A DNA stretch of 56,908 bases from Candidatus Puniceispirillum sp. (GCA_028382965.1 JAOEUK010000011.1:1-56908); one strand, 5' to 3'. Positions 1 to 8,736 are shown, counted from the stretch's first letter. Program-made: numbers and translations. Notes: generated by a model not told the origin, from the letters alone.

Positions 1-475
1 TGATGAGACTCTGGTTAACTATAATAAGGCTATATCCCTGAAACCTGATTATGCAGATGCTTTAAACAATAAAGGGAATGTACTGCAAGAGCTTAGGCGC
101 TTTGATGAGGCTCTGGTTGACTATAATAAGGCCATATCCCTGAAACCTGATTATGCAGATGCATTTAACAATCGTGGGAATGTACTTCAAGAGCTTAGGC
201 GCTTTGATGAGGCTCTGTCTGACTATAAAAAAGCCATATCCCTGAAACCTGATTATGTAGATGCTTTTAATAATCGCGGGATTGTGTTGAGAGAACTTGG
301 GCGCTTTGATGAGGCCCTAGCTGACCATAACAAGGCCATATCCCTGAAGCCTGGTTATGCAGGAGCATTCAATAATCGTGGAATTGTACTAAGAGAGCTT
401 AGGCGCTTTGATGAGGCTCTGTCTGACTATAATAAGGCCATATCCCTGAAACCTGATTATGCAGAGGCCCATTGG
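1..475 (+). repeat. 102-bp tandem repeat encoding TPR units
   Basis: About four and a half copies of a 102-bp unit lie head to tail, recognisable by gctttgatgaggctctg near 100, 202, 304 and 406. They encode 34-residue TPR motifs. The copies stay highly similar at the DNA level, including synonymous positions, which suggests recent duplication or gene conversion rather than old repeats kept only at protein level. The array continues past the left edge. Confidence 0.85.
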
Positions 476-1393
476 AACAAGTCCCTACAATTGCTTCTAC
501 AAGGTGAGTTTTCATCAGGTTGGAAGCTTTATGATTGGCGTTGGAAAAGGAAAGGACTTTCCTGTTTGAAACGAGGGTATTCACAACCTCTATGGCTTGG
601 CAAGGAGGATTTGCGAGGCAAAACAATACTTCTTTGTTGGGAACAGGGCTTAGGCGATACAATACAGTTTAGTCGTTATGTAAAGGAAGTTAGCAAACTT
701 GGGTGCAGGGTTGCTCTCGAAGTACAGAAGCCTCTTTTTGAGCTTATGAAGGGTATTATGGGTGTTGATGAGTTAATAGAAGATGGTGGTGATTTGCCTA
801 TATTTGATTACTATTGCCCTTTGATGAGTTTGCCTTTGGCCTTGGGAACAACTATTGAGACCATTCCAGCTGGAAAATTTTATTTCAGAAGTACTGATGA
901 TAAGCTAACCGAGTGGTCTGAAAGACTTGGGGTAAAATCCCAGCCCCGTGTTGGCATTGTTTGGAGTGGCAGCGCCATCCATAAGAAGGACCATAACCGA
1001 AGCATTGCACTTGAACCGCTTCTTGGGGCAATTTCTGGAAATTATGAGTTGGTTAGCCTTCAAAAGGAAGTTCGGGAGGTTGACCTAATCACCTTAGAGC
1101 GGTCAAAATATGTTAAGCATTTTGGTGCAGATATTTATGACTTCGCCGATACTGCAGCATTGTGTGAGTTGATGGACATTATAGTTAGTGTAGATACCAG
1201 TGTCGCGCATTTAGCTGGAACCTTAGGTAAACCAATTAACCTTCTCCTTCCTTATAACCCAGATTTCCGTTGGTTCCTAGACAGAAATGACAGTCCCTGG
1301 TATCCCTCGATGAAACTATTCAGGCAGGGGCCAGAGAGACTTTGGGAACCAGTCATGGAAAAGGTAAGGGCTGATTTGGAGGACCGAGTTTAG
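2..1393 (+). CDS. TPR-repeat protein with C-terminal glycosyltransferase-9-like domain (5' end outside window)
   Basis: The reading frame is open from the window edge, so the gene is 5'-truncated here (463 codons visible). The N-terminal part is a run of 34-residue tetratricopeptide repeats with the recurring core AISLKPDYADAFNN and RRFDEAL. After about residue 155 the repeats stop and a globular domain begins, with CWEQGLGDTIQFSRY and, near the end, VSVDTSVAHLAGTLGKP, the latter typical of the glycosyltransferase family 9 (heptosyltransferase-like) fold. Proteins with TPRs joined to such a domain are common in proteobacteria and are thought to glycosylate proteins or surface polymers; the substrate cannot be read from the sequence. 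An internal ATG at 284 is only a downstream methionine, not the start. It is followed by a tRNA gene on the other strand. Confidence 0.8.
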   Translation, partial: DETLVNYNKAISLKPDYADALNNKGNVLQELRRFDEALVDYNKAISLKPDYADAFNNRGNVLQELRRFDEALSDYKKAISLKPDYVDAFNNRGIVLRELGRFDEALADHNKAISLKPGYAGAFNNRGIVLRELRRFDEALSDYNKAISLKPDYAEAHWNKSLQLLLQGEFSSGWKLYDWRWKRKGLSCLKRGYSQPLWLGKEDLRGKTILLCWEQGLGDTIQFSRYVKEVSKLGCRVALEVQKPLFELMKGIMGVDELIEDGGDLPIFDYYCPLMSLPLALGTTIETIPAGKFYFRSTDDKLTEWSERLGVKSQPRVGIVWSGSAIHKKDHNRSIALEPLLGAISGNYELVSLQKEVREVDLITLERSKYVKHFGADIYDFADTAALCELMDIIVSVDTSVAHLAGTLGKPINLLLPYNPDFRWFLDRNDSPWYPSMKLFRQGPERLWEPVMEKVRADLEDRV

Positions 1394-1405
1394 GTAATAA
1401 ACCAG

Positions 1406-1433
1406 GCATATAAAAGCCACTTTTGATATATGC
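1406..1433. repeat. Weak hairpin downstream of the TPR gene
   Basis: GCATATA (1406-1412) pairs with TATATGC (1427-1433) around a 14-base loop. CCAG and CTGG just outside could extend it with a small bulge. There is no clear T-tract, so it is only a possible 3' end structure for the TPR gene. Confidence 0.3.
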
Positions 1434-1465
1434 TGCTCTGGTCATTCTTTGCCCTGTTTATTTGA

Positions 1466-1550
1466 TGGTGCGGGCGGGGAGACTCGAACTCCCACGGCCT
1501 AGGGCCCACGGATTTTAAGTCCGTTATGTCTACCATTCCATCACGCCCGC
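1466..1550 (-). tRNA. tRNA-Leu (anticodon UAA)
   Basis: On the minus strand a 7-bp acceptor stem (GCGGGCG with CGCCCGC) is perfect. The anticodon loop reads ACTTAAAATCC with TAA as the anticodon. The T-arm has GTTCGAGTC. The variable arm is long (around GGGCCCTAGGCC), as expected for a class II leucine tRNA, and CCA is encoded at 1468-1466. Confidence 0.95.
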
Positions 1551-1619
1551 TTTGGTGAGTTTCATCAGGTGATAGCGCAGGTCATACGAGGATGCAAAAG
1601 GAAAGCGTGTTTTACAGTT

Positions 1620-1636
1620 AAAAACGGTGTTTTTTG
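1620..1636. terminator. Possible weak terminator after soxG
   Basis: AAAAAC-GGT-GTTTTT lies directly downstream of the soxG stop. It is a short A/T-rich stem that could end minus-strand transcription. The stem is weak and this is only a suggestion. Confidence 0.25.
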
Positions 1637-2260
1637 TTAGATTGTAAAGGGGGGGGACGCTATGAGGGCATGTAAAAAGCTGGAAGCAGACGACCGCGCT
1701 GATAGAAGCCAAAAACATGGATTGGCATCGTTATCATCTGGACGCCTCACAATAATGGCCCCAAGATGCTCTATCATTGTTCGTGCTGTCGTGCCAACTG
1801 GCATTGCCGATGCGCTGCAATCAATAGGGCAGATGCGTTCTAATGTGCGGCGCACAAGCGGGCCGGTTAGCGCGAGAACAAGCCAAGCATCTGATTGGTC
1901 AGTGATCGACAACTGGTTTGATAATTTTTTGCCTAGTAGGCTATTTGCCGCATCAATAGGATCGACGCCGTCATTATAAAAACATAAAAACCATTGGCCA
2001 TGGGCGCTTGGCAGGAAAAGATAATTTTTCTCACCTCGACCCTCATGCGCCGTTACAGCATTTAGCTGGTCGCCAACGAATAATTTGAAAATCGCAGCTT
2101 TAAACTCTTCTTCATGGCTGGCAGAAGGTGTAACTGAAACCATAGACAAGTTGGTAATTTCAACAAGGCTTGTCCCATCAAGAATAATGCTATGGCCATC
2201 AAGAGGGCTAGACGCGGTCAAGGTGTAAGGAGTGTTTGTTTTGGGCGGAGTATTAGCCAT
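1637..2260 (-). CDS. soxG: Sarcosine oxidase subunit gamma
   Basis: Last gene of a soxBDAG operon. Heterotetrameric sarcosine oxidase demethylates sarcosine to glycine, passing the one-carbon unit to tetrahydrofolate and electrons to O2. The gamma subunit is a small structural/folate-side subunit related to the aminomethyltransferase fold. The 207-residue length fits the family, and segments such as LALTGPLVRRTLERICPID and AGAIIVRR-like text are gamma-type. Start chosen at the ATG at 2260: it overlaps the soxA stop by a few bases and has AAGGGG upstream, whereas the ATG at 2284 lies deeper inside soxA. The 3' end runs through an eight-base G tract (C tract on the coding strand), a spot to check for indel errors. 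Confidence 0.75.
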   Translation of the reverse strand: MANTPPKTNTPYTLTASSPLDGHSIILDGTSLVEITNLSMVSVTPSASHEEEFKAAIFKLFVGDQLNAVTAHEGRGEKNYLFLPSAHGQWFLCFYNDGVDPIDAANSLLGKKLSNQLSITDQSDAWLVLALTGPLVRRTLERICPIDCSASAMPVGTTARTMIEHLGAIIVRRPDDNDANPCFWLLSARSSASSFLHALIASPPFTI

Positions 2261-5210
2261 GCAAACGCACCCCTTCCGCATCAAGGAAATGCTGGCTGGT
2301 TAATTCAACCTTAATATCTTCATCAGCAAGTAGATTAACAGCCCGAACAATATCACCATGACGCTTGCTACCGCGGCGGATATATCCAAGCCCAATGAAG
2401 GTTTTCAAATGTGGTGAATAGGCAACAGATGTAACCCATCCTTCGTCATTTTCTGCTGTGCTATCTGCCCCAATCGCAATGAAATGGGCGCCAGCTGTAA
2501 GCGAAATAGCAGGGTCAACTGGTTTCAGGCCAACAAGTTCATAATCATCATCACGAACCAGTTCTGGGCGGCGGCTCAAAACAAGACCAATGGAGTCTTT
2601 TTTTTGTGACACCATTTGGCCTAGTCCCATTTGTCGCGCTGTTGTCTGGCCATTTATTTCGTTACCAGCCACATGGCCTTTTTCAATCCGCATCACGCCT
2701 AGCGCCTCGGTGCCATAGGCGGTTACGTTAAATTCCTCACCAGCAGCCATAAGGGTGTGCATCATCGATTCACCATAACGTGCGGGAACAGCGATTTCAT
2801 AAGCCAATTCGCCAGAGAATGAAATGCGGAAGAGCCGTGCCTTTATCCCACCACAAATATTTATTACACCACATGCCATAAAGGGAAAAGCATCATTTGA
2901 AATGTTATCTGCTGGATCAATCAGTTTTTCCAGCAGGCTACGTGCATTTGGTCCGGCAACCGCAAATTGTGCATATTGCTCGGTTACCGAAATCAGGTGC
3001 ACGTCAAGATTAGGCCACAAACATTGATGACAAAATTCAAGATGCCTGAATACGCCTACTGCATTGGCAGTCGTGGTGGTCATTAAATAATGCGTCTCGC
3101 CAAGTCGCGCAGTTGTTCCATCATCCATTACCATGCCATCTTCTCGAAGCATCAAACCATAGCGTGTTTTGCCAATAGGTAATTTGGCAAATCCGTTGGT
3201 ATAGACATGGTTCAAAAATGCACCAGAGTCATTCCCTTGAACATCAATTTTGCCAAGTGTAGAAACATCACAAATGCCAACTGATTTTCGCACTGCTAGA
3301 ACTTCGCGATCAACTGATTGCCTCCATGCAGACTCTCCTGATTTTGGGTACCATTGGGCACGGAGCCAAGTGCCGGCTTCAATAAATTTAGCACCTTGTT
3401 TAACTGCCCACTTATGTGATGGTGTATGGCGTATTGGACGAAAATTTTTGCCACGACTGCGTCCTGCAAAGGCTGCAATTGGAACAGGTGTATAAGGAGG
3501 ACGGAAAATGGTAGTCCCAGTTTCGGCAATCGTTTTTCCTGATATGTCAGCAAGAATTGCGAGCCCTGGAATATTCGCAATTTTGCCCTGATCAGTTGCC
3601 ATGCCAAGTGTTGTATAGCGCTTTAGATGCTCAACTGAACGGAACCCCTCGCGGTACGCCAACTCTATGTCCTTAACATTAACATCATGTTGAAAATCAA
3701 CAAATGCCTTATCTTTACTGTTTTTGACATGCCAAAATGGTTGAAGAGCAAAGTTTTCATCCGTAGCGTGCGGCGCTTCCATGTTGGCTGGTTTCTTGCC
3801 AAAATCACACAAAACCTTCTGGCCTGCTTCAATGCCTGCTTTTAAACAGGATGCAAGGGTCATAGTGCCGCCGGCTGCCCCAGCAACAATCATTCCTTTG
3901 GGCAGGGTGTTTCCTGGTACAAAGCCAGCAATCTTATCATTCCAGACGGGCCTGCCACGTTGATGACAGGTCAGATGTACATTCGGCGACCACCCACCAG
4001 ATACGGCAAGGCAGTCAGCTGGAATAATGGTTCCATTGTTCAGTAAAACACTATTTAAGCCAAGCCGGCCTGAACTATTGACAACATGCCCACCAAGTAT
4101 GCAAGGCACACCGGCTAGTGCTGTTTTCTGGCAATCTGGTCGGCTGTCGATAATGGCAGTAACTTCAACCCCTGCATTGTGTAAGTCTTCAGCGGTTGAC
4201 CATCCATCATCATTGTTGGTGAAAATAGCAACGCGTTTTCCAGGGCTAACGCCAAAGCGGTTTGTATAGGTTCGAACTGCCCCTGCCAGCATGATCCCCG
4301 GCCGGTCATTATTGCTAAAGGCAATAGGCCGTTCGGTTGCGCCGGCTGCCAAAATGTGTCGCCGGCTGCGGATATGCCAAAAAATGTGCCTAACTGATCC
4401 ATTGGCATTATGCTCATTCACGCGTTCTAATGCTCCATAACAGCCATGATCAAAAGCGCCAAAAACAGTGGTCCTGGAAAGAATCCTTACATTATCCATT
4501 GCGCCAAGCGCACAAAGGGTTTCAGCCGCAAAAATGGCGCTGCCAATGCCGTTTATTTCGGCCGTATCGGCGTTCAACCTGCCGCCAAGGCAGAAATCTT
4601 CATCGGCCAAAATAACCTGCAGGCCAGATCTGGCCGCAGTAAGTGTAGCCATTAGGCCACTTGGACCACTACCAGTGACCAGCAGATCACAATGCAGATA
4701 GCCCTTTTCATATCGGTCTGGGTCTGGTTCGCCAGACAACCGCCCAAGTCCCGCTAATTTGCGGATGGCTGGTTCATAAAATTTTTCCCAAAAAGCCGCT
4801 GGCCACATGAATGTCTTGTAGTAAAACCCGGCTCCAAGCATTGATGATAGCAGATCATTAATGGCCATAAAGTCAAAAGACAGAAGCCCAAGCTTAGTCT
4901 GGCTTCTTGCTTTCAAACCATCAAAAAGCTGCGTGGTGGTGGCACGGCAATTCGGGTCCTCAGATGCTCCGCTACCAACCGTCACCAGCGCGTTTGGTTC
5001 CTCTGACCCAGCGGTCAAAATGCCGCGTGGTCGGTGATATTTGAAACTGCGTCCGACAAGGCGTACATTATTTGCTAAAAGAGCAGATGCCAATGTGTCA
5101 CCAGAAAATCCTAAATAATGCTTCCCATCAAAGTGAAAACTAAACTGTCTGTTCCGATCAACTAGCCCGCCAGAAATACGGTTCGTTTGCGAGCATTTTC
5201 CCTTTGTCAT
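2253..5210 (-). CDS. soxA: Sarcosine oxidase subunit alpha
   Basis: Large subunit (985 residues, near the usual 960-1000) of heterotetrameric sarcosine oxidase. The N-terminus has the ferredoxin-like segment seen in this family (GFSGDTLASALLANNVRLVG, then FKYHRPRGI). It is followed by a dinucleotide-binding Rossmann motif in LLVTGSGPSGLMATLTAARS, a region with ATERPIAFSNNDRPGIMLAG, and a C-terminal aminomethyltransferase (GCV_T-like) domain with GDVSTLGKID-like and ALGVMRIEKGH segments that binds folate. By family knowledge it binds NAD+ and contributes to the FMN site at the alpha/beta interface. Its ATG overlaps the soxD stop by four bases, indicating translational coupling. Confidence 0.93.
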   Translation of the reverse strand: MTKGKCSQTNRISGGLVDRNRQFSFHFDGKHYLGFSGDTLASALLANNVRLVGRSFKYHRPRGILTAGSEEPNALVTVGSGASEDPNCRATTTQLFDGLKARSQTKLGLLSFDFMAINDLLSSMLGAGFYYKTFMWPAAFWEKFYEPAIRKLAGLGRLSGEPDPDRYEKGYLHCDLLVTGSGPSGLMATLTAARSGLQVILADEDFCLGGRLNADTAEINGIGSAIFAAETLCALGAMDNVRILSRTTVFGAFDHGCYGALERVNEHNANGSVRHIFWHIRSRRHILAAGATERPIAFSNNDRPGIMLAGAVRTYTNRFGVSPGKRVAIFTNNDDGWSTAEDLHNAGVEVTAIIDSRPDCQKTALAGVPCILGGHVVNSSGRLGLNSVLLNNGTIIPADCLAVSGGWSPNVHLTCHQRGRPVWNDKIAGFVPGNTLPKGMIVAGAAGGTMTLASCLKAGIEAGQKVLCDFGKKPANMEAPHATDENFALQPFWHVKNSKDKAFVDFQHDVNVKDIELAYREGFRSVEHLKRYTTLGMATDQGKIANIPGLAILADISGKTIAETGTTIFRPPYTPVPIAAFAGRSRGKNFRPIRHTPSHKWAVKQGAKFIEAGTWLRAQWYPKSGESAWRQSVDREVLAVRKSVGICDVSTLGKIDVQGNDSGAFLNHVYTNGFAKLPIGKTRYGLMLREDGMVMDDGTTARLGETHYLMTTTTANAVGVFRHLEFCHQCLWPNLDVHLISVTEQYAQFAVAGPNARSLLEKLIDPADNISNDAFPFMACGVINICGGIKARLFRISFSGELAYEIAVPARYGESMMHTLMAAGEEFNVTAYGTEALGVMRIEKGHVAGNEINGQTTARQMGLGQMVSQKKDSIGLVLSRRPELVRDDDYELVGLKPVDPAISLTAGAHFIAIGADSTAENDEGWVTSVAYSPHLKTFIGLGYIRRGSKRHGDIVRAVNLLADEDIKVELTSQHFLDAEGVRLHG

Positions 5211-5557
5211 CTGTTTTGGCCCTTGGACTTAAGCTTTTCTCGTGTTTTTTTCGTGTTTAATGTTTTGGTCACTTTTTTTGATTTGGCAGCTAAGGCTACA
5301 TTGCTAGCAAGGGAAACATCCACCACATCATGTGTTATTGTATCGCGTGTCACAACAAGCCATGACCTATCCCCTTGTTCGTGAAACCACAGCTCACGGT
5401 GAAGCCCTGCCGGATTATCACGCAAATACACGTAGGTATAAAACTCATCATCGGCATTATCTGCCTGCCAGTCAGGCCGGTTCAACATGCTCGCATCGCC
5501 AAGGATAGTAAATTCCGCGGCGTCCCTTGGGCCAAGCTTGGGATGATTGATTATCAT
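5207..5557 (-). CDS. soxD: Sarcosine oxidase subunit delta, zinc-ligand cysteines substituted
   Basis: 116 residues between soxB and soxA, the normal place for the small delta subunit. The family signature is recognisable: NHPKLGPRDAAEF near the N-terminus, YLRDNPAGLHRELWFHEQGD in the middle, and WLVVTRDTITHDV after it. In characterised SoxD proteins a CPxCG motif, a histidine and a GCR cysteine hold a zinc ion. Here the CPxCG reads HPKLG and GCR reads GDR, so no cysteine is left although the rest of the fold is kept. The basic tail (LNTKKTREKLKSKGQNR) is typical. It ends in a four-base overlap with soxA. Confidence 0.85.
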   Translation of the reverse strand: MIINHPKLGPRDAAEFTILGDASMLNRPDWQADNADDEFYTYVYLRDNPAGLHRELWFHEQGDRSWLVVTRDTITHDVVDVSLASNVALAAKSKKVTKTLNTKKTREKLKSKGQNR

Positions 5558-5585
5558 TACTTTAGATTACTGTCCCTATCATTAA

Positions 5586-6836
5586 TCAATGCAAGTTAGG
5601 CTGAGCACCAGCCCCGCGTTCGTCAAGCATTGCCCCGCATCTAAATCGGTCGAGGCGAAGTTTTTTTGCTACTTCATGTGGCTCGTCACGCGCCAGAAGA
5701 TGCGCAAAACAAAGACCTGAGGCTGGGGTGGCCTTGAACCCGCCGTAGCACCAACCCGCATTTAAAAACAACTGGTCAATTGGTGTCTTGTCAATGATTG
5801 GTGAGCCATCCATTGACATATCCATAATTCCACCCCAGTTCCGAAGTATCCGCGCTCGGCCGATCATTGGCATGATTGCCATACCGCTTTGACACACATC
5901 TTCAAAAACTGGAAGATTGCCACGTTGTGCATAGCTGTTGTAGCCGTCAATATTTCCACCAAAGACAAGTCCTCCCTTATCTGATTGGCTGATGTAAAAA
6001 TGCCCTGCACCAAAAGTAATCACGCCAGGAATAACTGGTTTTAAGCCCTCACTGACAAAGGCTTGCAAAACATGACTTTCGATTGGTAGCCTTAGCCCAG
6101 CTTTCGCCATAACCCTGCTGGTTGATCCAGCAACTGCAACGCCAACCTTGCCTGCAGTAATTGTGCCACGGCTAGTTTTAACACCGACACAAGCTCCATC
6201 CTTGATGATAAAGTCTGTAACCTCGCAATTCTGGATAATATCGACACCTCGTTGATCTGCAGCACGAGCGTAGCCCCATGCAACAGCATCATGACGGGCA
6301 GTTCCTGCTCGTGCTTGCAGCAAACCTCCCATTACAGGAAAGCGGGCATTTTCAAAATCCAAAAAAGGGCACATGTTACGCAATTGTTCTAGTTTCAAAA
6401 GCTTGGCATCAGCACCATGAAGGCGCATTGCATTGCCACGCCTGACATAAGCATCACGTTGTGAGTCTGAATGATACAAATTGATAATTCCACGCTGTGA
6501 TATCATCGCATTATAGTTTAAGTCCTGTTCAAGACCTTCCCATAGTTTTAACGATTCCTCATAAAATGGCTCATTCCCATCAAGAAGATAGTTGGATCTA
6601 ATAATAGTAGTATTGCGACCAATATTACCTGATCCAATCCAACCTTTTTCTAGAACAGCAATATTGGACATGCCGTAGCGGCTTGCGAGGTAAAAGGCTG
6701 TCGCAAGTCCATGCCCACCACCACCAATAATTATAATTTGATAATTTTTTTTAGGTTCAGGTTCACGCCAAGCCGGCTTCCATCCCTGATTGCCAGTCAG
6801 CGCTTGGTTGATTAATGACCAGATTGAATACCGCAT
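5586..6836 (-). CDS. soxB: Sarcosine oxidase subunit beta (FAD/FMN)
   Basis: First gene of the soxBDAG operon. The catalytic beta subunit oxidises sarcosine on FAD and carries covalently bound FMN. The dinucleotide motif is IIIIGGGGHGLATAFYLA, and the RHDAVAWGYAR segment contains the histidine that in characterised enzymes carries FMN. The C-terminus has WGGIMDMSMDGSPII and NAGWCYGGFKATPASG. The frame is open upstream to 7001, but the ATG at 6836 is chosen because it is preceded by TAGGGTAG at good spacing and gives 416 residues, the usual length; the upstream extension has no family resemblance. A 28-base gap separates it from soxD. Confidence 0.92.
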   Translation of the reverse strand: MRYSIWSLINQALTGNQGWKPAWREPEPKKNYQIIIIGGGGHGLATAFYLASRYGMSNIAVLEKGWIGSGNIGRNTTIIRSNYLLDGNEPFYEESLKLWEGLEQDLNYNAMISQRGIINLYHSDSQRDAYVRRGNAMRLHGADAKLLKLEQLRNMCPFLDFENARFPVMGGLLQARAGTARHDAVAWGYARAADQRGVDIIQNCEVTDFIIKDGACVGVKTSRGTITAGKVGVAVAGSTSRVMAKAGLRLPIESHVLQAFVSEGLKPVIPGVITFGAGHFYISQSDKGGLVFGGNIDGYNSYAQRGNLPVFEDVCQSGMAIMPMIGRARILRNWGGIMDMSMDGSPIIDKTPIDQLFLNAGWCYGGFKATPASGLCFAHLLARDEPHEVAKKLRLDRFRCGAMLDERGAGAQPNLH

Positions 6837-7026
6837 ATCTACCCTAGCGATGACGTGCCCCACAATAAAGTTTGACTGTTGCAAACATTGTAGTAAAGAA
6901 AAAGACTTTTTTTGTTGGAGAACAGATGAGTGAAGCTTTCCAGAAGATTTAGACATTAAATCGGAGGGGATAATACTATTTACAAGGCTTTTAAAAATCA
7001 TTTTTTAAAAAATTGCCTGTTAAAAA

Positions 7027-7038
7027 TACTCGCGAGTA
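7027..7038. repeat. Perfect palindrome TACTCGCGAGTA
   Basis: This 12-base perfect palindrome lies between the HD-domain gene and soxB. On the minus strand it is followed by TTTTT. It could be a minimal terminator for the HD gene or an operator for the sox operon; the sequence does not decide. Confidence 0.35.
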
Positions 7039-7076
7039 GCATCAGCAACGAACAAAAATATTTATGTATTACCAAT

Positions 7077-7769
7077 TCATTCGTTTTTGTAACCTCCAAG
7101 TATCGAAAACCGTCGAAGAAAAGCTTTAGCTGCATCATTGGGTGACTGGGGTTTGATGTTAATGTTGGCTGGTGTGCCTGAAGGCTTTATAAAAATTTTT
7201 GCGGCTTCTTTTTCTGAAAAGCCTGCAAGTTGTGTTGCCTCCAGCCAAGCTGCCATACGGTCAGCTCGTTTGATTGTGCGTCGTACATGCTCAGGAAGAA
7301 CTGGCGGCAGAGCAAATCGAATATTGATGGCCCGGTCAAGTCCAGCTTCTATGTCGCGATAGATGCCACCAAGAACATGTTTAAATGGAGTTATCAAGTC
7401 ACCAATTACATATTCAGGTGCATCATGAAGTAAAGCAGCTAGATGCCATTTCGGATCAAGTTTTGGAGCGTTTTCTCTAACAAGACGTTCCACCGTCACA
7501 CTATGTTGAGCAACTGAGAGGCTGTGGTTTCCGTAGGTTTGTCCATTCCAGCGGCTAACTCTTGCCAGCCCATAAGCAATATCTTCGATTTCAATATCAA
7601 GTGGTGAAGGGTCTAAAATATCAAGGCGCCTGCCGCTTAACATTCTTTGCCATGCCCGGTCTTTAACTTCCCCTTTTTTAATTTTCGCAGGAGCAAGTTT
7701 TTTAAAGGTGGTCTTTGTTTTTTTTTGTAAATTTTCAGCAGGTTTTTGCATCAAGCCGGTCTCAATCAT
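7077..7769 (-). CDS. HD-domain phosphohydrolase (YfbR-like)
   Basis: 230 residues. The HD motif is in HLAALLHDAPEYVIGD, with an upstream histidine in HSLSVAQHSVTVE, matching the metal-binding H...HD...D layout of the HD superfamily, and the protein resembles the COG1896/YfbR group whose studied members hydrolyse 5'-deoxynucleotides. The segment RMLSGRRLDILDPSPLDIEI is characteristic of alphaproteobacterial members. The first 40 residues are lysine-rich and poorly conserved, so a start at 7751 or later is possible. It lies upstream of soxB on the same strand but with a 240-base gap, so it is probably not part of that operon. Confidence 0.75.
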   Translation of the reverse strand: MIETGLMQKPAENLQKKTKTTFKKLAPAKIKKGEVKDRAWQRMLSGRRLDILDPSPLDIEIEDIAYGLARVSRWNGQTYGNHSLSVAQHSVTVERLVRENAPKLDPKWHLAALLHDAPEYVIGDLITPFKHVLGGIYRDIEAGLDRAINIRFALPPVLPEHVRRTIKRADRMAAWLEATQLAGFSEKEAAKIFIKPSGTPANINIKPQSPNDAAKAFLRRFSILGGYKNE

Positions 7770-7924
7770 TCAAAATTGTAACAATAATTTAACATCATTA
7801 ATGAAGATGATATATCTAATGAGTTGTTTAGTTGTGCACCTTGCCAAGTCTTGTGAGAAGTTTCAAGCCGGACGATTATAGAAAAATGATATTTTTGCTG
7901 CTTAATGTTTGGCGTGATTTGTTA

Positions 7925-7953
7925 TTGTTTGTTTTTTTATAAGTCAATATTGT
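7925..7953 (+). promoter_or_regulatory. Candidate sigma70-type promoter for the orphan gene at 8012
   Basis: TTGTTT (7925-7930) and TATTGT (7948-7953) are 17 bases apart in the divergent intergenic region, about 60 bases before the start codon. Pattern match only, in A/T-rich DNA. Confidence 0.3.
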
Positions 7954-8011
7954 ATCTATAAAATTTTGGCTATGCCAAAAAGGCTTTATTATTTTAATCG
8001 GGGCTGTCCTA

Positions 8012-8710
8012 ATGGATTTTTTTGAAACACAGGAGCGTTATCGTCGCCGGGAGATGCGCGGTTGGTTTGCGTTGCTGTTCCGTTCTGCTTTGGTTGGAGG
8101 TGCACTGTGGTTTGGTTGGGTTTGGGGGCAGGCTGAGCAATCGAGTTTGCAAGCTGAAGCAGAATTGGTCATTTACGATAATAATTTGAGGATTAGTAAG
8201 TTAAGCAATGAGGTGCAACTACTTCAGCGTTCGTTAGCAGAAACGAAAGCAGCGCGGACAGCAAAAGTTGTCATTGGTAAAGAAAATGAAGCTTTGCGGC
8301 GAGTTATCGCCAAGAAAATCGCAGTTGGGGTAAAAACAGAACAAATCATTTCGTCGGTACAAGGCCTTGGCAATCTTATGAACTGTAGAGAAATATCGCG
8401 CCATGACGTAGCTGTAGCAACCCCATTTTATGCTGGACCAGAATCAAAGGTTACCCTTCTTGGCGGGAGTTTAAATTTATTCATTGAAGGTAGTGCTGGC
8501 AAAAAAACACAACGTAAAACCTCTTGGTTCGATCCATCAAAACCAATACGTGTAAGGCAGGTTTTTCTTGGTGGTCAAAAAATAGAAACTGGCCTCTTGC
8601 CTTTAGAAACAATTATTCCGACTGAAGATTGGGTTTTAAAATTGCGATTTGAAAGAGCAGATATTCATGGCTATGTTACAAGCATCATTACAAGCTGTAT
8701 CGTTCGCTAA
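8012..8710 (+). CDS. Unrecognised membrane-anchored coiled-coil protein
   Basis: 232 residues; I do not recognise the family. A short charged N-terminus (ERYRRREMRG) precedes one hydrophobic segment at about residues 18-40 (WFALLFRSALVGGALWFGWV). A heptad-like coiled coil follows at about 45-100 (AEAELVIYDNNLRISKLSNEV and onward), then a 120-residue globular region with beta-rich text such as SKVTLLGGSLNLFIEG and two isolated cysteines. This layout suggests a single-pass inner-membrane protein with a periplasmic domain. It faces a flavin reductase gene only 26 bases beyond its stop. Its start has GGGG upstream at loose spacing. Confidence 0.7.
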   Translation: MDFFETQERYRRREMRGWFALLFRSALVGGALWFGWVWGQAEQSSLQAEAELVIYDNNLRISKLSNEVQLLQRSLAETKAARTAKVVIGKENEALRRVIAKKIAVGVKTEQIISSVQGLGNLMNCREISRHDVAVATPFYAGPESKVTLLGGSLNLFIEGSAGKKTQRKTSWFDPSKPIRVRQVFLGGQKIETGLLPLETIIPTEDWVLKLRFERADIHGYVTSIITSCIVR

Positions 8711-8736
8711 CACGTCAAAATTAAATAATAGTGATG

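Noticed and set aside
1-475. Regular repeats that could suggest a CRISPR array
   Set aside because: The period is 102 bp with no distinct spacers and the repeats translate as TPR motifs in one open frame.
1493-1506. Fourteen bases (CACGGCCTAGGGCC) shared by the tRNA-Leu variable arm and the ndk leader hairpin at 34409-34422
   Set aside because: Both are short GC-rich stems around CTAG; flanking bases differ and chance is the simplest reading.
6837-7001. N-terminal extension of soxB to 7001
   Set aside because: A good ribosome binding site and the family start are at 6836, and the extension has no family resemblance.
6837-7076. Possible riboswitch before the sox operon
   Set aside because: No glycine or tetrahydrofolate aptamer core could be recognised; only a short palindrome is present.
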